A stretch of 64,000 nucleotides of DNA from Ornithobacterium rhinotracheale DSM 15997. Its GTDB lineage: Bacteria > Bacteroidota > Bacteroidia > Flavobacteriales > Weeksellaceae. Position numbers and translations under genes: made by a program. The notes beneath the pieces were generated by a model. The model was not told the DNA's origin. It worked only from the letters and a program-made list of their open reading frames with translations, and did not search any database. This document shows, in pieces, positions 1 to 9,144 of this stretch. Where the stretch lies: positions 997,501-1,061,500 of the forward strand of contig NC_018016.1 of the NCBI RefSeq assembly GCF_000265465.1. Direction: 5' to 3'. Each line of letters starts with the position of its first letter. Position 1 is the stretch's first letter.

Positions 1-2
1 AA

Positions 3-2108
3 ATTGGTTTGGTTTTAAGCGGAGGAGGTGCCAAGGGATATGCCCATGTGGGAGTATTGGAGGAATTGGAAAAAGCACAGATCCCGATAGACTACATCGG
101 TGGAACAAGTATGGGTGCCATTGTAGGAGGTTTGTATGCCTCGGGGTATTCGGCAAGCGATTTAAAGAAAATTTTAAAAGAAATCGATTTTGAAAAGATT
201 ATCTATGATGAGCAAAATCGTGAAGATGCTCCTTTCTTTCAAAAGCAGTATGAAGAAAAATATTTGATTTCGCTTACCTTCAATCATTTTAAATTATCGT
301 TGCCAAAATCTATTTCCAAAGGGCATGGAACATTAAATACCTTGGTCAAATACTTGCAACATACGCATGATAACAACGATTTTTCACAACTCAATATTCC
401 GTTTTTGTGTATAGCTACCAATCTCGAAACAGGTAAGCAGAAAGTATTTAAAGAAGGCTTTTTGCCCCAAGTAGTATTTGCATCAGGTGCCTACCCTACT
501 CTTTTTGCTCCTGTGAAAATAGATTCTGCTTTTTATATAGATGGCGGTGTGGTGAATAATTATCCCGTGCAGGAGGTAAAAGATATGGGAGCCGACATCA
601 TCATCGGGGTAGATTTAGGCGAAGGATTAATGAAAGAAAAAGACATCAAAAATGTCGCAAATATTTTAGAACAAATCGTTTCTTATGGTATAGAATCTAA
701 AACCGAAGAGCAAAGAAAAAAAGTAGACATTGCTATAAAACCAAATATTGTAGGTTTTTCTGTCATGGATTTTGAGGCAAAAGACACATTGATTTCTATC
801 GGTAAAAAAGCTGTTTTGGATATAAAACCTCAAATTGATAGCCTTTCTAAAATCGTAGGAAAACACAAAAGAGAAACCAATATTTCTTTGATAGACGATA
901 TCTATCTGGTAGATGATGTGAATATTTCTGGACTTAAGAGTTATACCAAAAACTATGTTTTGGGTAAAATGGGAATAAAGTTTCCACAAGCTGTGAAATA
1001 TGACATGATTCTAAAAGGGATCAACGCATTGTACTCCACAGGAAACTTCAAAGAAATAAACAATAGACTGGAAAAAGATGAAAAAGGTAATAACATTCTC
1101 TATCTAGACATTGTAGAAAATACCGATAATCTTTATGTAAAAGCAGGTTTGCATTACGATGAATTATTTAAATCTTCTCTGCTTTTAAATTTTACGGCAA
1201 AAAATATCATAAGTATTAATACCACCCTTTCTGTAGATTTGGTTGTGGGAGATAAACCCAGATATTATGTAAATTATTTTGTAGACAATGGTATCAAACC
1301 AAGCTTTGGGCTAAACAGTGCATTTCAGCAATTTTCTGTATTAAACCGATTAAAGCAAGTAGGAGTGCCTAACTTAAATTATGATGTAAAAACATTCAAA
1401 AATCAATTTTACATACAATCCACTTTAAAGGAACGCTATGCCGTGGGATTAGGTTTTGAACACCAATATCTGAAGATAGAAACTCAAAACTTATCTGATG
1501 ATGATTCCAACAAAAGCTTGGTGAATAATCATTATTATACACCCTACTCTTTCGTGAAAATAGACAATAGAGATCATAAATATTATCCTACCAAGGGAAT
1601 GATGTTCGATGGCGAAATCCACTACATCGTGGCATCTTCTGAAAAGGATTTTGACCCAACACTTTATTTAAAATCCAATGTTCAATTAAATTTTCCTTTG
1701 GGAGATCACTTTGCTATTCAAACAGGCGGTAGGTTCAATACCTATTTTTCGTCTACCAATATTCCAAACGGATTAAACTTTAATATAGGCGGATTGCAAC
1801 AGCAATTAATATTAAACTCATCTCCTTTTTATGGTTTAAATTACGGTTCTCTCGTAACAGGAAGTATGTTTGAATTAAGAGGAGGAGTGCAATACAAGTT
1901 TTTAAAGAAAAATTATTTATCAATCAATGCTAATATACTTTCCATTGCAGATAAATTAAAAGATTTAAACTTTGTAGACTATAAATACCAAGGTTATGGA
2001 GTTACTTACAGTTACGATAGTCCCTTTGGTCCACTTTCAGGCACTTTAAGTTATTCTCCACAATATGGCAAAGTGATACCATATGTATCATTAGGTTATT
2101 GGTTTTAA
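3..2108 (+). CDS. Patatin-like phospholipase with Omp85-type beta-barrel (5' partial)
   Basis: Outer-membrane protein with an N-terminal patatin lipase domain. The oxyanion-hole GGGAKG lies within the first dozen visible residues, the nucleophile elbow GTSMG at about 34-38, and the catalytic Asp in DGGVVNNYPV near residue 178. A POTRA-like segment (about 300-375) follows, then a long beta-strand-rich region ending in aromatic YWF, as in Omp85/BamA barrels. This is the PlpD-like architecture in which lipase and barrel form one chain. The reading frame is open to the first bases of the window, and a TTG codon at position 9 falls inside the patatin motif. The true start and signal peptide therefore lie upstream. 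Substrate unknown. Confidence 0.9.
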   Translation: MGLVLSGGGAKGYAHVGVLEELEKAQIPIDYIGGTSMGAIVGGLYASGYSASDLKKILKEIDFEKIIYDEQNREDAPFFQKQYEEKYLISLTFNHFKLSLPKSISKGHGTLNTLVKYLQHTHDNNDFSQLNIPFLCIATNLETGKQKVFKEGFLPQVVFASGAYPTLFAPVKIDSAFYIDGGVVNNYPVQEVKDMGADIIIGVDLGEGLMKEKDIKNVANILEQIVSYGIESKTEEQRKKVDIAIKPNIVGFSVMDFEAKDTLISIGKKAVLDIKPQIDSLSKIVGKHKRETNISLIDDIYLVDDVNISGLKSYTKNYVLGKMGIKFPQAVKYDMILKGINALYSTGNFKEINNRLEKDEKGNNILYLDIVENTDNLYVKAGLHYDELFKSSLLLNFTAKNIISINTTLSVDLVVGDKPRYYVNYFVDNGIKPSFGLNSAFQQFSVLNRLKQVGVPNLNYDVKTFKNQFYIQSTLKERYAVGLGFEHQYLKIETQNLSDDDSNKSLVNNHYYTPYSFVKIDNRDHKYYPTKGMMFDGEIHYIVASSEKDFDPTLYLKSNVQLNFPLGDHFAIQTGGRFNTYFSSTNIPNGLNFNIGGLQQQLILNSSPFYGLNYGSLVTGSMFELRGGVQYKFLKKNYLSINANILSIADKLKDLNFVDYKYQGYGVTYSYDSPFGPLSGTLSYSPQYGKVIPYVSLGYWF

Positions 2109-2156
2109 TAGATTAAAAAGCATTTAAAAATAGAAATAAAATATTCATTTTATACC

Positions 2157-2164
2157 TATCTTTG
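2157..2164 (+). promoter_or_regulatory. Candidate -7 box for mnmG
   Basis: TATCTTTG matches the Bacteroidota -7 consensus TAnnTTTG and sits about 70 bp before the mnmG start. No good -33 TTTG was seen at the usual distance. Confidence 0.4.
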
Positions 2165-2192
2165 CAAAATATTCCACGCGGTAATATATCAA

Positions 2193-2208
2193 TGTTCCAC
2201 GTGGAACA
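2193..2208. promoter_or_regulatory. parS centromere-like site (perfect palindrome)
   Basis: TGTTCCACGTGGAACA is a perfect 16-bp palindrome, extending to 20 bp with flanking AA/TT. It fits the conserved ParB-binding parS form TGTTnCACGTGnAACA. It lies in the leader of mnmG, a gene often found near oriC and parAB in bacteria. Expected role: loading of ParB(Spo0J) for origin segregation. Confidence 0.88.
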
Positions 2209-2231
2209 TTTTTTTAAAATACTATTGAATT

Positions 2232-4106
2232 ATGATTTTTACTCAAGCATACGATGTTATAGTTGTAGGTGGTGGGCATGCTGGTTGCGAGGCAGCAGCT
2301 GCTGCAGCCAATATGGGATGTAAAACGCTACTTGTAACCATGAATTTGCAAAACATAGGGCAAATGTCTTGTAATCCTGCCATGGGCGGGATAGCCAAAG
2401 GGCAAATCGTTCGAGAGATAGATGCGCTCGGTGGATATTCTGGAATTGTTACCGATTACACAATGATTCAGCACAAGATGCTGAACATGTCCAAAGGTCC
2501 TGCGATGTGGTCGCCAAGAGCACAATCCGATCGCATGCGTTTTGCAGAAAAATGGAGATTGATGCTTGAGCAAACAGAAAATCTAGACTTTTATCAAGAA
2601 ATGGTGAAAGGACTTTTGTTTGACGAAAATCAAAAAATCTGTGGTGTAGTTACAAATATTGGTGTAGAGATTAAAGCTAAATCTGTAATCTTGACCAATG
2701 GTACTTTTTTAAATGGTTTAATCCATGTTGGGACAAAACAATTCGGTGGAGGAAGAATGGGAGAGGGTGCTGCACGCGGCATCACAGAACAATTAGCCGA
2801 ATTAGGTTTTGAAACAGGAAGAATGAAAACAGGAACACCCCCTCGCGTGGATGCAAGAAGTTTAGATTATTCTAAAATGATTGAGCAACCTGGTGACGAA
2901 AATCCACAAAAATTCTCTTTTACCGAAACCCCTAAATTAGAAAAACAGCGTTCCTGCTATATGACTTATACCAATCCTGAGGTGCATGAAATTTTGCGTT
3001 CAGGATTCGATCGTTCGCCTATGTTCAATGGAACGATAGAAAGTGTAGGTCCTAGATATTGCCCGTCGATTGAAGATAAAATTAATCGTTTTTCTCACCG
3101 CGATAGACATCAAATTTTTGTGGAACCCGAAGGCTGGGAAACCATCGAAGTTTATGTCAATGGATTTTCAACCTCCTTGCCAGAAGAAGTGCAAGCCGAA
3201 GCTTTGCGTAAAATTCCAGGATTTGAAAACGCAAAAATCTTTAGACCAGGTTATGCAATAGAGTACGACTACTTCCCTCCTACTCAATTAAAACATACAC
3301 TCGAAACTAAATTAATAGAGAATTTATATTTTGCAGGACAAATCAACGGAACCACAGGGTATGAAGAAGCAGCTTGTCAAGGTTTAATGGCGGGAATCAA
3401 TGCGGCACTCAAAGTACAAGGGAGAGAGCCTTTTGTTTTGAAAAGAAACGAAGCCTATATAGGAGTTTTAATAGATGATTTAATTACCAAAGGAACCGAG
3501 GAGCCATATCGCATGTTTACCTCTCGTGCCGAATTTAGAATTTTGCTTAGACAAGATAATGCTGATGAAAGATTAACGCCACTTGGTTATGATTTAGGTT
3601 TAGCCTCTCAAGCACGCCTTGATCGCATGCACCAAAAATATGAGCGTACTGCACAATTGATTAAATTTATACAGAATACTTCTGTGTTGCCAGAAGAAAT
3701 CAACCCGATTTTAGATAAAAAAGGCGGAAATCCAATTTCTCAAAGTATGAAAATGGACGGAATTGTGAAACGCCCCGAAATCAGTTTAGATGATTTAAAA
3801 GATTTAAAAGCCTTTCAACAATATTTTCAAGAAAATGAATTTGATCAAGAAGCTTGGCAACAAACTGAAATTCAAATCAAGTACGAAGGATATATCAAAA
3901 AAGAAGAAGAAAATGCCATGAAGTTAAATCGACTAGAATATGTGAAAATTCCAGAAGATTTCGATTTTATGCAAATTCAAAGCATCTCGATGGAAGGTCG
4001 CCAAAAATTGCAAAAAATAAAACCAGCAACCATTGCACAAGCTTCGAGAATCAGTGGAGTATCTCCTTCGGACATTAGTATTTTATTAATTCATTTAGGT
4101 CGATAA
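2232..4106 (+). CDS. mnmG: tRNA uridine-5-carboxymethylaminomethyl modification enzyme MnmG (GidA)
   Basis: FAD-dependent partner of MnmE that installs the (carboxymethyl)aminomethyl group on U34 of certain tRNAs. The Rossmann FAD motif VVGGGHAGCEAA is at about residues 11-22, followed by the family signature NPAMGGIAKGQIVREIDALGG near 49-70, a second GTFLNGLIHVG block, and the C-terminal helical domain (GYIKKEEEN, SGVSPSDISILLIHL) that contacts MnmE. Its 624 aa is full length. The ATG directly follows a leader containing parS. The downstream methyltransferase starts 8 bp after its stop, so the two are probably cotranscribed. Confidence 0.97.
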   Translation: MIFTQAYDVIVVGGGHAGCEAAAAAANMGCKTLLVTMNLQNIGQMSCNPAMGGIAKGQIVREIDALGGYSGIVTDYTMIQHKMLNMSKGPAMWSPRAQSDRMRFAEKWRLMLEQTENLDFYQEMVKGLLFDENQKICGVVTNIGVEIKAKSVILTNGTFLNGLIHVGTKQFGGGRMGEGAARGITEQLAELGFETGRMKTGTPPRVDARSLDYSKMIEQPGDENPQKFSFTETPKLEKQRSCYMTYTNPEVHEILRSGFDRSPMFNGTIESVGPRYCPSIEDKINRFSHRDRHQIFVEPEGWETIEVYVNGFSTSLPEEVQAEALRKIPGFENAKIFRPGYAIEYDYFPPTQLKHTLETKLIENLYFAGQINGTTGYEEAACQGLMAGINAALKVQGREPFVLKRNEAYIGVLIDDLITKGTEEPYRMFTSRAEFRILLRQDNADERLTPLGYDLGLASQARLDRMHQKYERTAQLIKFIQNTSVLPEEINPILDKKGGNPISQSMKMDGIVKRPEISLDDLKDLKAFQQYFQENEFDQEAWQQTEIQIKYEGYIKKEEENAMKLNRLEYVKIPEDFDFMQIQSISMEGRQKLQKIKPATIAQASRISGVSPSDISILLIHLGR

Positions 4107-4114
4107 AAAATAAA

Positions 4115-4963
4115 ATGTTTCACGTGGAACAATTAAAAAATAATCAAGTAAAGGATTTTTTGGTAACGGGAGAAAAATTTTCGCTCGTGATAGATGACGA
4201 AGTGCCTGGGATGTTGCGCACCATGCCCCGCCCCTTCTCTACCGAGCTAGATAAATATTATGATAGCAAAGAATATATTTCGCATACCGATGGTGAAAAT
4301 TCTTTTTTTGAAATTCTCTATCAGCGTGTCAAAAAATATAATCTTGCTTATAAGAAAAATATTGTTTTCTCGACCCAAAAGCCCAAAACAGCACTTGATT
4401 ATGGCTGTGGAACAGGCGATTTTGTAGAATTATTATTAAATAATGGAGTGCAAGCATTTGGTTATGAGCCAAATAGCAATGCTGTGAGACTTGCAAAACC
4501 CAAAATAGGCGATAATTTACTAATAGAATCGGAGGTTTTTACCAAAAAATACGATGTTATCACCCTTTGGCATGTATTAGAGCACATTCCCAATTATGAT
4601 TTAATACTTTCAGAATTATTAAAATGTTTAAACCCTGGCGGGAGAATCATTTTAGCTTTGCCCAATCATAAATCGTATGATGCATATTTTTACAAAAACT
4701 ATTGGGCGGCTTATGATGCACCAAGACATTTGTGGCACTTCTCCCCTACTTCAATTAAATATTTAGCCAAAAAATTTGGCATGATTATAGAACAAGTAAA
4801 GCCAATGTATTTTGACGCTTTCTATGTAAGTCTACTTTCAGAGAAATATAAGCAAAATACATTTGGGATTTTGAGAGCACCATTGGTAGCCATGTATTCA
4901 AATTTTAAAGCCATGTTTACCAAGCAGTACTCCTCCCTAATCTATGTGATGAAGAAGAAATAA
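4115..4963 (+). CDS. Class I SAM-dependent methyltransferase with parS-encoded N-terminus
   Basis: Methyltransf_23-like protein of 282 aa. The SAM-binding motif LDYGCGTGDF is near residues 88-97, an acidic motif follows at YEPNSNAV, and motif IV-like ITLWHVLEHIP lies near 149-158. The C-terminal half carries NYWAAYDAPRHLWHFSP, often seen in methyltransferases of glycan or quinone-like pathways; the substrate cannot be told. Its first six codons (MFHVEQ) coincide with the parS-like sequence at 4116-4131, so the N-terminal residues are dictated by a DNA site. It follows mnmG by 8 bp. Confidence 0.85.
   Translation: MFHVEQLKNNQVKDFLVTGEKFSLVIDDEVPGMLRTMPRPFSTELDKYYDSKEYISHTDGENSFFEILYQRVKKYNLAYKKNIVFSTQKPKTALDYGCGTGDFVELLLNNGVQAFGYEPNSNAVRLAKPKIGDNLLIESEVFTKKYDVITLWHVLEHIPNYDLILSELLKCLNPGGRIILALPNHKSYDAYFYKNYWAAYDAPRHLWHFSPTSIKYLAKKFGMIIEQVKPMYFDAFYVSLLSEKYKQNTFGILRAPLVAMYSNFKAMFTKQYSSLIYVMKKK
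4116..4131. promoter_or_regulatory. Second parS-like site, overlapping a start codon
   Basis: TGTTTCACGTGGAACA differs from a perfect parS palindrome by one base-pair asymmetry (TTTCAC/GTGGAA). It overlaps codons 1-6 of the methyltransferase gene. It lies 1.9 kb from the first site, a spacing typical of clustered parS copies. Confidence 0.82.
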
Positions 4964-4983
4964 ATTTTAAAATTAAAATAGAA

Positions 4984-5460
4984 ATGAAAAAAGTATTACT
5001 CTTAATGCTATCTGTTGCATTCTTTGCTTCTTGTTCTCCAACACAAAACGCAGCAAAGCAATCAGCCAAAGATTTTAGAGGAGATTGGACACTTACATCT
5101 GTTACGCCTCGTGAGGCAGGCATACAAATCACCAGTTTGTTTAATCAAGCACCACAAAGCTGTTTTGTTGGGAGCTCTTGGCATTTAGTAGCAAATAATA
5201 ATTCGGGAAATTATATTTTCAATAATGTTTCTTGTTCAAGCGAGCCAAATAAAATCAATTGGCACATGACTAATGAAAATGGCGTAAACTATTTCTGGTT
5301 TAAAAGAATAGCTGCAGGAGAGAAAGCTAAAAATGTGCTTACAGGCTATAAATTAAAAGTAGAAAACATTTCAGATTACCAAGCACATCTATCTCAAGAA
5401 GTGCCAGTAGGAAATCAAAAAACAATAATCGATTATTACTTTACAAAAACTAGTAAATAA
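4984..5460 (+). CDS. Lipocalin-like lipoprotein
   Basis: Secreted lipoprotein of 158 aa with a short signal sequence ending at the lipobox FFASC (Cys about 17). A lipocalin-like domain follows: FRGDWTLTSVTP starts the first strand and a YKLKVENISDYQAHL strand pair lies near the end. Small lipocalin-family lipoproteins are common in Flavobacteriia and are thought to bind small hydrophobic ligands, but no ligand can be inferred here. The ompA-like lipoprotein starts 10 bp after its stop, so they probably form an operon. Confidence 0.75.
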   Translation: MKKVLLLMLSVAFFASCSPTQNAAKQSAKDFRGDWTLTSVTPREAGIQITSLFNQAPQSCFVGSSWHLVANNNSGNYIFNNVSCSSEPNKINWHMTNENGVNYFWFKRIAAGEKAKNVLTGYKLKVENISDYQAHLSQEVPVGNQKTIIDYYFTKTSK

Positions 5461-5470
5461 ACTTATAAAA

Positions 5471-6154
5471 ATGAAAAAATTAAAATTAAGAGTATTACCT
5501 ATACTCGTTGTTGTAGGATTATTATTGACAGGATGTGAAGCTGTACAAAACACAAACAACTCCCAGAGAGGTGCAGCCATAGGTGCAGCAGCTGGAGCTG
5601 GTTTAGGAGCTCTTATCGGTAAAAACAACAGAGCCCTCGGAGCCATTGTAGGTGGTGTTGTAGGTGGTTCTGCTGGAGCTATCATTGGTAAAAAAATGGA
5701 TAAGCAAGCACAAGAAATCGGGCAAGCTTTGCCAGGTGCCGAAGTAAAGAGATCTGAGGAAGGTATTCAAGTAATTCTTGACGAAAATTCTGAAGTGAGA
5801 TTTGAATATAACAAATCATCTTTAACTCCAGAAGCTAAACAAAACTTGGCTAAAGTGATTAAAGTTTTCAAAGAATATCCAGATACAAACATCATGGTAG
5901 TAGGTTATACAGACAATGTAGGTTCTCAATCATACAACCAGCCATTGTCTCAAAAAAGAGCTCAATCTGTTGCTGATTTCTTGATAAGCAACGGAATTGC
6001 AAAAAATCGTTTGACAGTAGTGGGTATGGGTAAAGAAGATCCAAGATATTCAAACGATACGCCACAAGGCAGAGCTGGAAACCGCCGTGTTGAATTTGCA
6101 ATTACAGCAAACGAAAAAATGAAAGCTGAAGCTAAAGCTGAGGCTGGTGAATAG
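5471..6154 (+). CDS. OmpA-family lipoprotein with glycine-zipper domain
   Basis: Lipoprotein of 227 aa. The signal peptide ends in the lipobox LLLTGC (Cys about 22). A glycine-zipper stretch rich in GAAIGAAAGAGLGALIG and GAIVGGVVGGSAGAIIG covers about residues 35-76. The OmpA peptidoglycan-binding domain is C-terminal (about 105-218) with VVGYTDNVG and LSQKRAQSVADFL and the GNRRVEF ending that contacts diaminopimelate. It probably links the outer membrane to peptidoglycan. The end is Ala/Glu-rich. It is followed by a strong bidirectional terminator. Confidence 0.9.
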   Translation: MKKLKLRVLPILVVVGLLLTGCEAVQNTNNSQRGAAIGAAAGAGLGALIGKNNRALGAIVGGVVGGSAGAIIGKKMDKQAQEIGQALPGAEVKRSEEGIQVILDENSEVRFEYNKSSLTPEAKQNLAKVIKVFKEYPDTNIMVVGYTDNVGSQSYNQPLSQKRAQSVADFLISNGIAKNRLTVVGMGKEDPRYSNDTPQGRAGNRRVEFAITANEKMKAEAKAEAGE

Positions 6155-6173
6155 ATTAATCATTAGTTTTATA

Positions 6174-6207
6174 AAAAATGCGCATCTCACGTGAGATGCG
6201 CATTTTT
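6174..6207. terminator. Bidirectional terminator between ompA-like gene and nfu
   Basis: A 34-bp perfect palindrome with A-rich left and T-rich right arms (core ATGCGCATCTCAC/GTGAGATGCGCAT) lies between convergent genes. It can terminate both strands. Confidence 0.85.
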
Positions 6208-6244
6208 GTTTTAATCAAAAAATATTGAATTTAAGCATTTTTTC

Positions 6245-7123
6245 TTATCCATTAATCGCTTCTACATGTTCCACAACATTTGGGAGCATTTCTTTAAGCA
6301 TTGCTTCGATTCCGTTTTTGAGTGTAATCGTAGAGCTTGGACAGCCGCTGCATGCACCTTGCAAAAGCATTTTGGCAGTTTTGGTAGATTCGTCAAACGA
6401 AATAAGGGCAATGTTTCCTCCATCATTTGCCACTGCGGGCTGAATATATTGGTCTAAAACGCGCTGAATTTCTTTTTCGGTACCAGAATATACCTTCTGT
6501 TCCAAATGCTCTTCCCATTCGTTTTTAGGTGCTGTATAATCGCTCTTCACTATGGTTTTGCCGCTTTGTAGATAATTCAACAAAAATTCACGGATTTCTA
6601 AAGCCTTAATTTGCCAATCTACTTTATGATCTGCCGTAACCGAAAGAAAATTTTCTTGTAAAAAGACTTCTTTCACAAAATCAAAATTTTCATACAATTC
6701 CACTGCAACGGGCACTTGGGCAGCCTCTTCCCTACTCTTCACTTCCACGATTTGCGGTGTGATTTCTTGATTGGCTACAAACTTCATCACATTAGGATTT
6801 GGCGTCATTTCGGCATAAAGCGTGTAGGGAACTTTTTTAGCTTTTTCTATAATGATGGTAGAATTTTCAAGATGATCGTTGATTAATTCTTTTAATTCCT
6901 GTGCGATATCTTCCCAATCGATTTCCTCCATTTTTTGAATCGCCACAAAATTAGCGGTGATAAATACCCTTCTCACAAAAGGAAAAAGAAAAAGTTGTTT
7001 TGCCATAGGCGAGTTCAAAATAGTGTCTTCTGCTGTGTATTCGTAGCTACCAGAAGTCAGAATTTTGTCGCAAACAAACTTCATGATATTTTTTTGTGGG
7101 GTTTGTTCTATATATACTCTCAT
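6245..7123 (-). CDS. Nfu/NifU-type Fe-S cluster carrier with duplicated N-terminal domain
   Basis: Fe-S cluster scaffold/transfer protein of about 292 aa. Two successive Nfu_N domains (each starting with a TPQKNIMKFV- or TPNPNVMKFV-type motif and an F-VRRVFI/F-VKEVFL core) precede a C-terminal NifU domain with the cluster-ligating CSGCPSS (CxxC) motif. The duplicated N-domain is the usual form in Bacteroidota. ATG 7123 is preferred over the upstream TTG at 7150 because the TTG lies inside the -7 promoter box (CAAAGTTA, plus strand 7148-7155). Confidence 0.9.
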   Translation of the reverse strand: MRVYIEQTPQKNIMKFVCDKILTSGSYEYTAEDTILNSPMAKQLFLFPFVRRVFITANFVAIQKMEEIDWEDIAQELKELINDHLENSTIIIEKAKKVPYTLYAEMTPNPNVMKFVANQEITPQIVEVKSREEAAQVPVAVELYENFDFVKEVFLQENFLSVTADHKVDWQIKALEIREFLLNYLQSGKTIVKSDYTAPKNEWEEHLEQKVYSGTEKEIQRVLDQYIQPAVANDGGNIALISFDESTKTAKMLLQGACSGCPSSTITLKNGIEAMLKEMLPNVVEHVEAING

Positions 7124-7147
7124 GCTTTTTTTATTAAAAATCGTGTG

Positions 7148-7155
7148 CAAAGTTA
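7148..7155 (-). promoter_or_regulatory. -7 box for nfu
   Basis: On the minus strand TAACTTTG matches TAnnTTTG and lies 25 bp before ATG 7123. This supports the shorter start of the Nfu gene. Confidence 0.55.
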
Positions 7156-7191
7156 CATTTAAAATACTTAACTTAAACCCAAAATTTGCTT

Positions 7192-7704
7192 ATGGCTTTA
7201 ATAAAAGAATTAAATGGCATTCAGCCCAAAATGGGCAAAAATGTATTTTTAGCTGAAACAGCTACGCTAATCGGCGATGTACAAATGGGCGATGATTGTA
7301 GTATTTGGTTTAATGCCGTGTTGCGTGGCGATGTCAATTTTATAAAACTTGGCAACAAAGTAAATATTCAGGATAATGCTGTGGTGCATTGTACCTACCA
7401 GAAATATCCCACCACGATTGGCAATAATGTTTCGGTGGGGCACAGTGCTATTGTGCATGGTTGCACCATTCAGGACAATGTTTTGATAGGAATGGGTGCC
7501 ATTGTGATGGATGATTGCTTGATTGAATCTCACGCAATTATCGCGGCAGGTGCCGTGCTCACGCCACACACGCATGTTAAGACAGGCGAATTGTGGGCGG
7601 GCGTGCCTGCACGCAAGATCAAAGAAGTTTCAGAGGATTTAAAAACTAATGAAATTGAGCGTATTGCCAATAATTATGTGAAATACAGCTCGTGGTATAA
7701 ATAG
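7192..7704 (+). CDS. Gamma-carbonic anhydrase-family hexapeptide protein
   Basis: Left-handed parallel beta-helix protein of about 170 aa built of hexapeptide repeats (IGDVQMGDDCSIW, VNIQDNAVVH, ISVGHSAIVHGC-like rungs). The three metal-ligand histidines of the gamma-CA family are present: one in VVHCTY and two in VGHSAIVHG. The family includes Cam-type carbonic anhydrases and YrdA/PaaY-like proteins. Activity here is plausible but unproven. ATG 7192 was chosen over a TTG two codons upstream. Confidence 0.85.
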   Translation: MALIKELNGIQPKMGKNVFLAETATLIGDVQMGDDCSIWFNAVLRGDVNFIKLGNKVNIQDNAVVHCTYQKYPTTIGNNVSVGHSAIVHGCTIQDNVLIGMGAIVMDDCLIESHAIIAAGAVLTPHTHVKTGELWAGVPARKIKEVSEDLKTNEIERIANNYVKYSSWYK

Positions 7705-7866
7705 TTATTTTGTTGATTAAATAAATTCAAAATTAATTTTAAAAATAATGTAGAACGCGAGTTTTAGTCTTTCTAAGATAAAAAGTAAAGAAACCTTAAG
7801 TGCATAAAAACAGAGTTTCTTACAAAATATGGCTAAAAATCATATAGGCTCTAAATTTATCTTTTA

Positions 7867-7874
7867 TATATTTG
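7867..7874 (+). promoter_or_regulatory. -7 box for the aspartokinase-olsF operon
   Basis: TATATTTG matches TAnnTTTG and lies 19 bp upstream of the aspartokinase ATG. Confidence 0.45.
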
Positions 7875-7893
7875 CGAATTAATATTAAGTAAA

Positions 7894-9144
7894 ATGAAAA
7901 TTTATAAATTTGGTGGGGCTTCTGTAAAAGATGCAACCAATGTACAAAATGTAGAAAAAGTTTTAAAAGCCACAGGCTACCAGAATTGTTTTTTGGTCGT
8001 TTCGGCAATGGGAAAAACAACCAATGCCCTGGAGGATGTCGTGAGTGCATATAGAAATAAGGAAGATTATCTTTCATTATTAAACGAAATTGAGCGTTTT
8101 CACATCAATATTGCCAAGGAATTGATTCCTGAGATTCATCCCGTTTTTGAGCAAATTATAAAGCTTATTGCCGAGGTGAAAACTTTTTTGAGTTTAAATA
8201 AATCACCAAAATATGATTTTGTGTACGATCAAGTCATCAGTCTTGGGGAATTACTTTCAACCAAAATCATCAGTGCCTATTTAAATTTTAAAGGCATAGA
8301 AAACCAATGGATCGATGCCCGAGAATACATTAAAACCAATAATTTCTACCGAGAGGGAAAAGTAGATTGGGAAAAAACGGAAAAAAACTTCAAAGGATTA
8401 GACGAAGATAAATTATACATTACGCAAGGTTTCATAGGCTCAGACGAGAATAACTTCACCACGACCCTAGGGCGTGAAGGTTCCGATTACACAGGAGCTA
8501 TCATTGCCTATTGCTTAAATGCCGATAGTTTAAGCATTTGGAAAGATGTAAAAGGGGTATTAAATGCCGATCCACGCGTTTTTAGCAATACACAAATTTT
8601 GAAAGAAATCTCTTATGAAGAGGCGATTGAGCTTGCGTATTATGGAGCTTCTGTTATTCACCCAAAGACATTGCAACCACTGCAAAGCAAAAACATTCCG
8701 TTGTATGTAAAATGTTTTGAAGATCCGAGTTTGCCAGGTTCGGTGATTAAGCAAGGAAAGCGTCTCGATCCACTTGTGCCGTGCTATATCGTGAAGAAAA
8801 ATCAGATTACATTAAGTATTTCGAGCAAAAGTTTCTCTTTCATCGACGAGGAAATCATTAAAGATGTGTACGAAAAACTTTCAGACAACAAAATCAAAGT
8901 TAATTTGATTCAAATTTCAGCGATTAGTTTGCTACTTTGTATCGAGGATAAATTCCATAATTTGGAACAATTAATCGAGGATTTAAACCAAAAATATAAA
9001 GTTTCTACGGTAACAGATTGCACACTCTACACCATAAGACACGCGCAAAAAGATAGCGAAAATATTATTCCAAATCACGATAAAGCCATCGTGAGACAAG
9101 CTGCAATCAATACCTTGCAATTAGTGGTAAAAGAAGAAAAATGA
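7894..9144 (+). CDS. lysC: Aspartate kinase (monofunctional)
   Basis: Catalyses phosphorylation of L-aspartate, the first step of Lys/Thr/Met/diaminopimelate synthesis. The N-terminal kinase signature KFGGASVKDA is at residues 4-13. LGREGSDYTGAIIAYCL near 190 and WKDVKGVLNADPR near 217 are conserved catalytic blocks. The C-terminal ACT regulatory region follows (about 300-405). At 416 aa there is no fused homoserine dehydrogenase. Its stop overlaps the start of the OlsF-like gene (ATGA), so the two are translationally coupled. Confidence 0.92.
   Translation: MKIYKFGGASVKDATNVQNVEKVLKATGYQNCFLVVSAMGKTTNALEDVVSAYRNKEDYLSLLNEIERFHINIAKELIPEIHPVFEQIIKLIAEVKTFLSLNKSPKYDFVYDQVISLGELLSTKIISAYLNFKGIENQWIDAREYIKTNNFYREGKVDWEKTEKNFKGLDEDKLYITQGFIGSDENNFTTTLGREGSDYTGAIIAYCLNADSLSIWKDVKGVLNADPRVFSNTQILKEISYEEAIELAYYGASVIHPKTLQPLQSKNIPLYVKCFEDPSLPGSVIKQGKRLDPLVPCYIVKKNQITLSISSKSFSFIDEEIIKDVYEKLSDNKIKVNLIQISAISLLLCIEDKFHNLEQLIEDLNQKYKVSTVTDCTLYTIRHAQKDSENIIPNHDKAIVRQAAINTLQLVVKEEK

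Noticed and set aside
6174-6207. Third parS site, because the palindrome centres on CTCACGTGAG
   Set aside because: The arms (ATGCGCAT...) do not fit parS, and the A/T-flanked hairpin between convergent genes is explained as a terminator.
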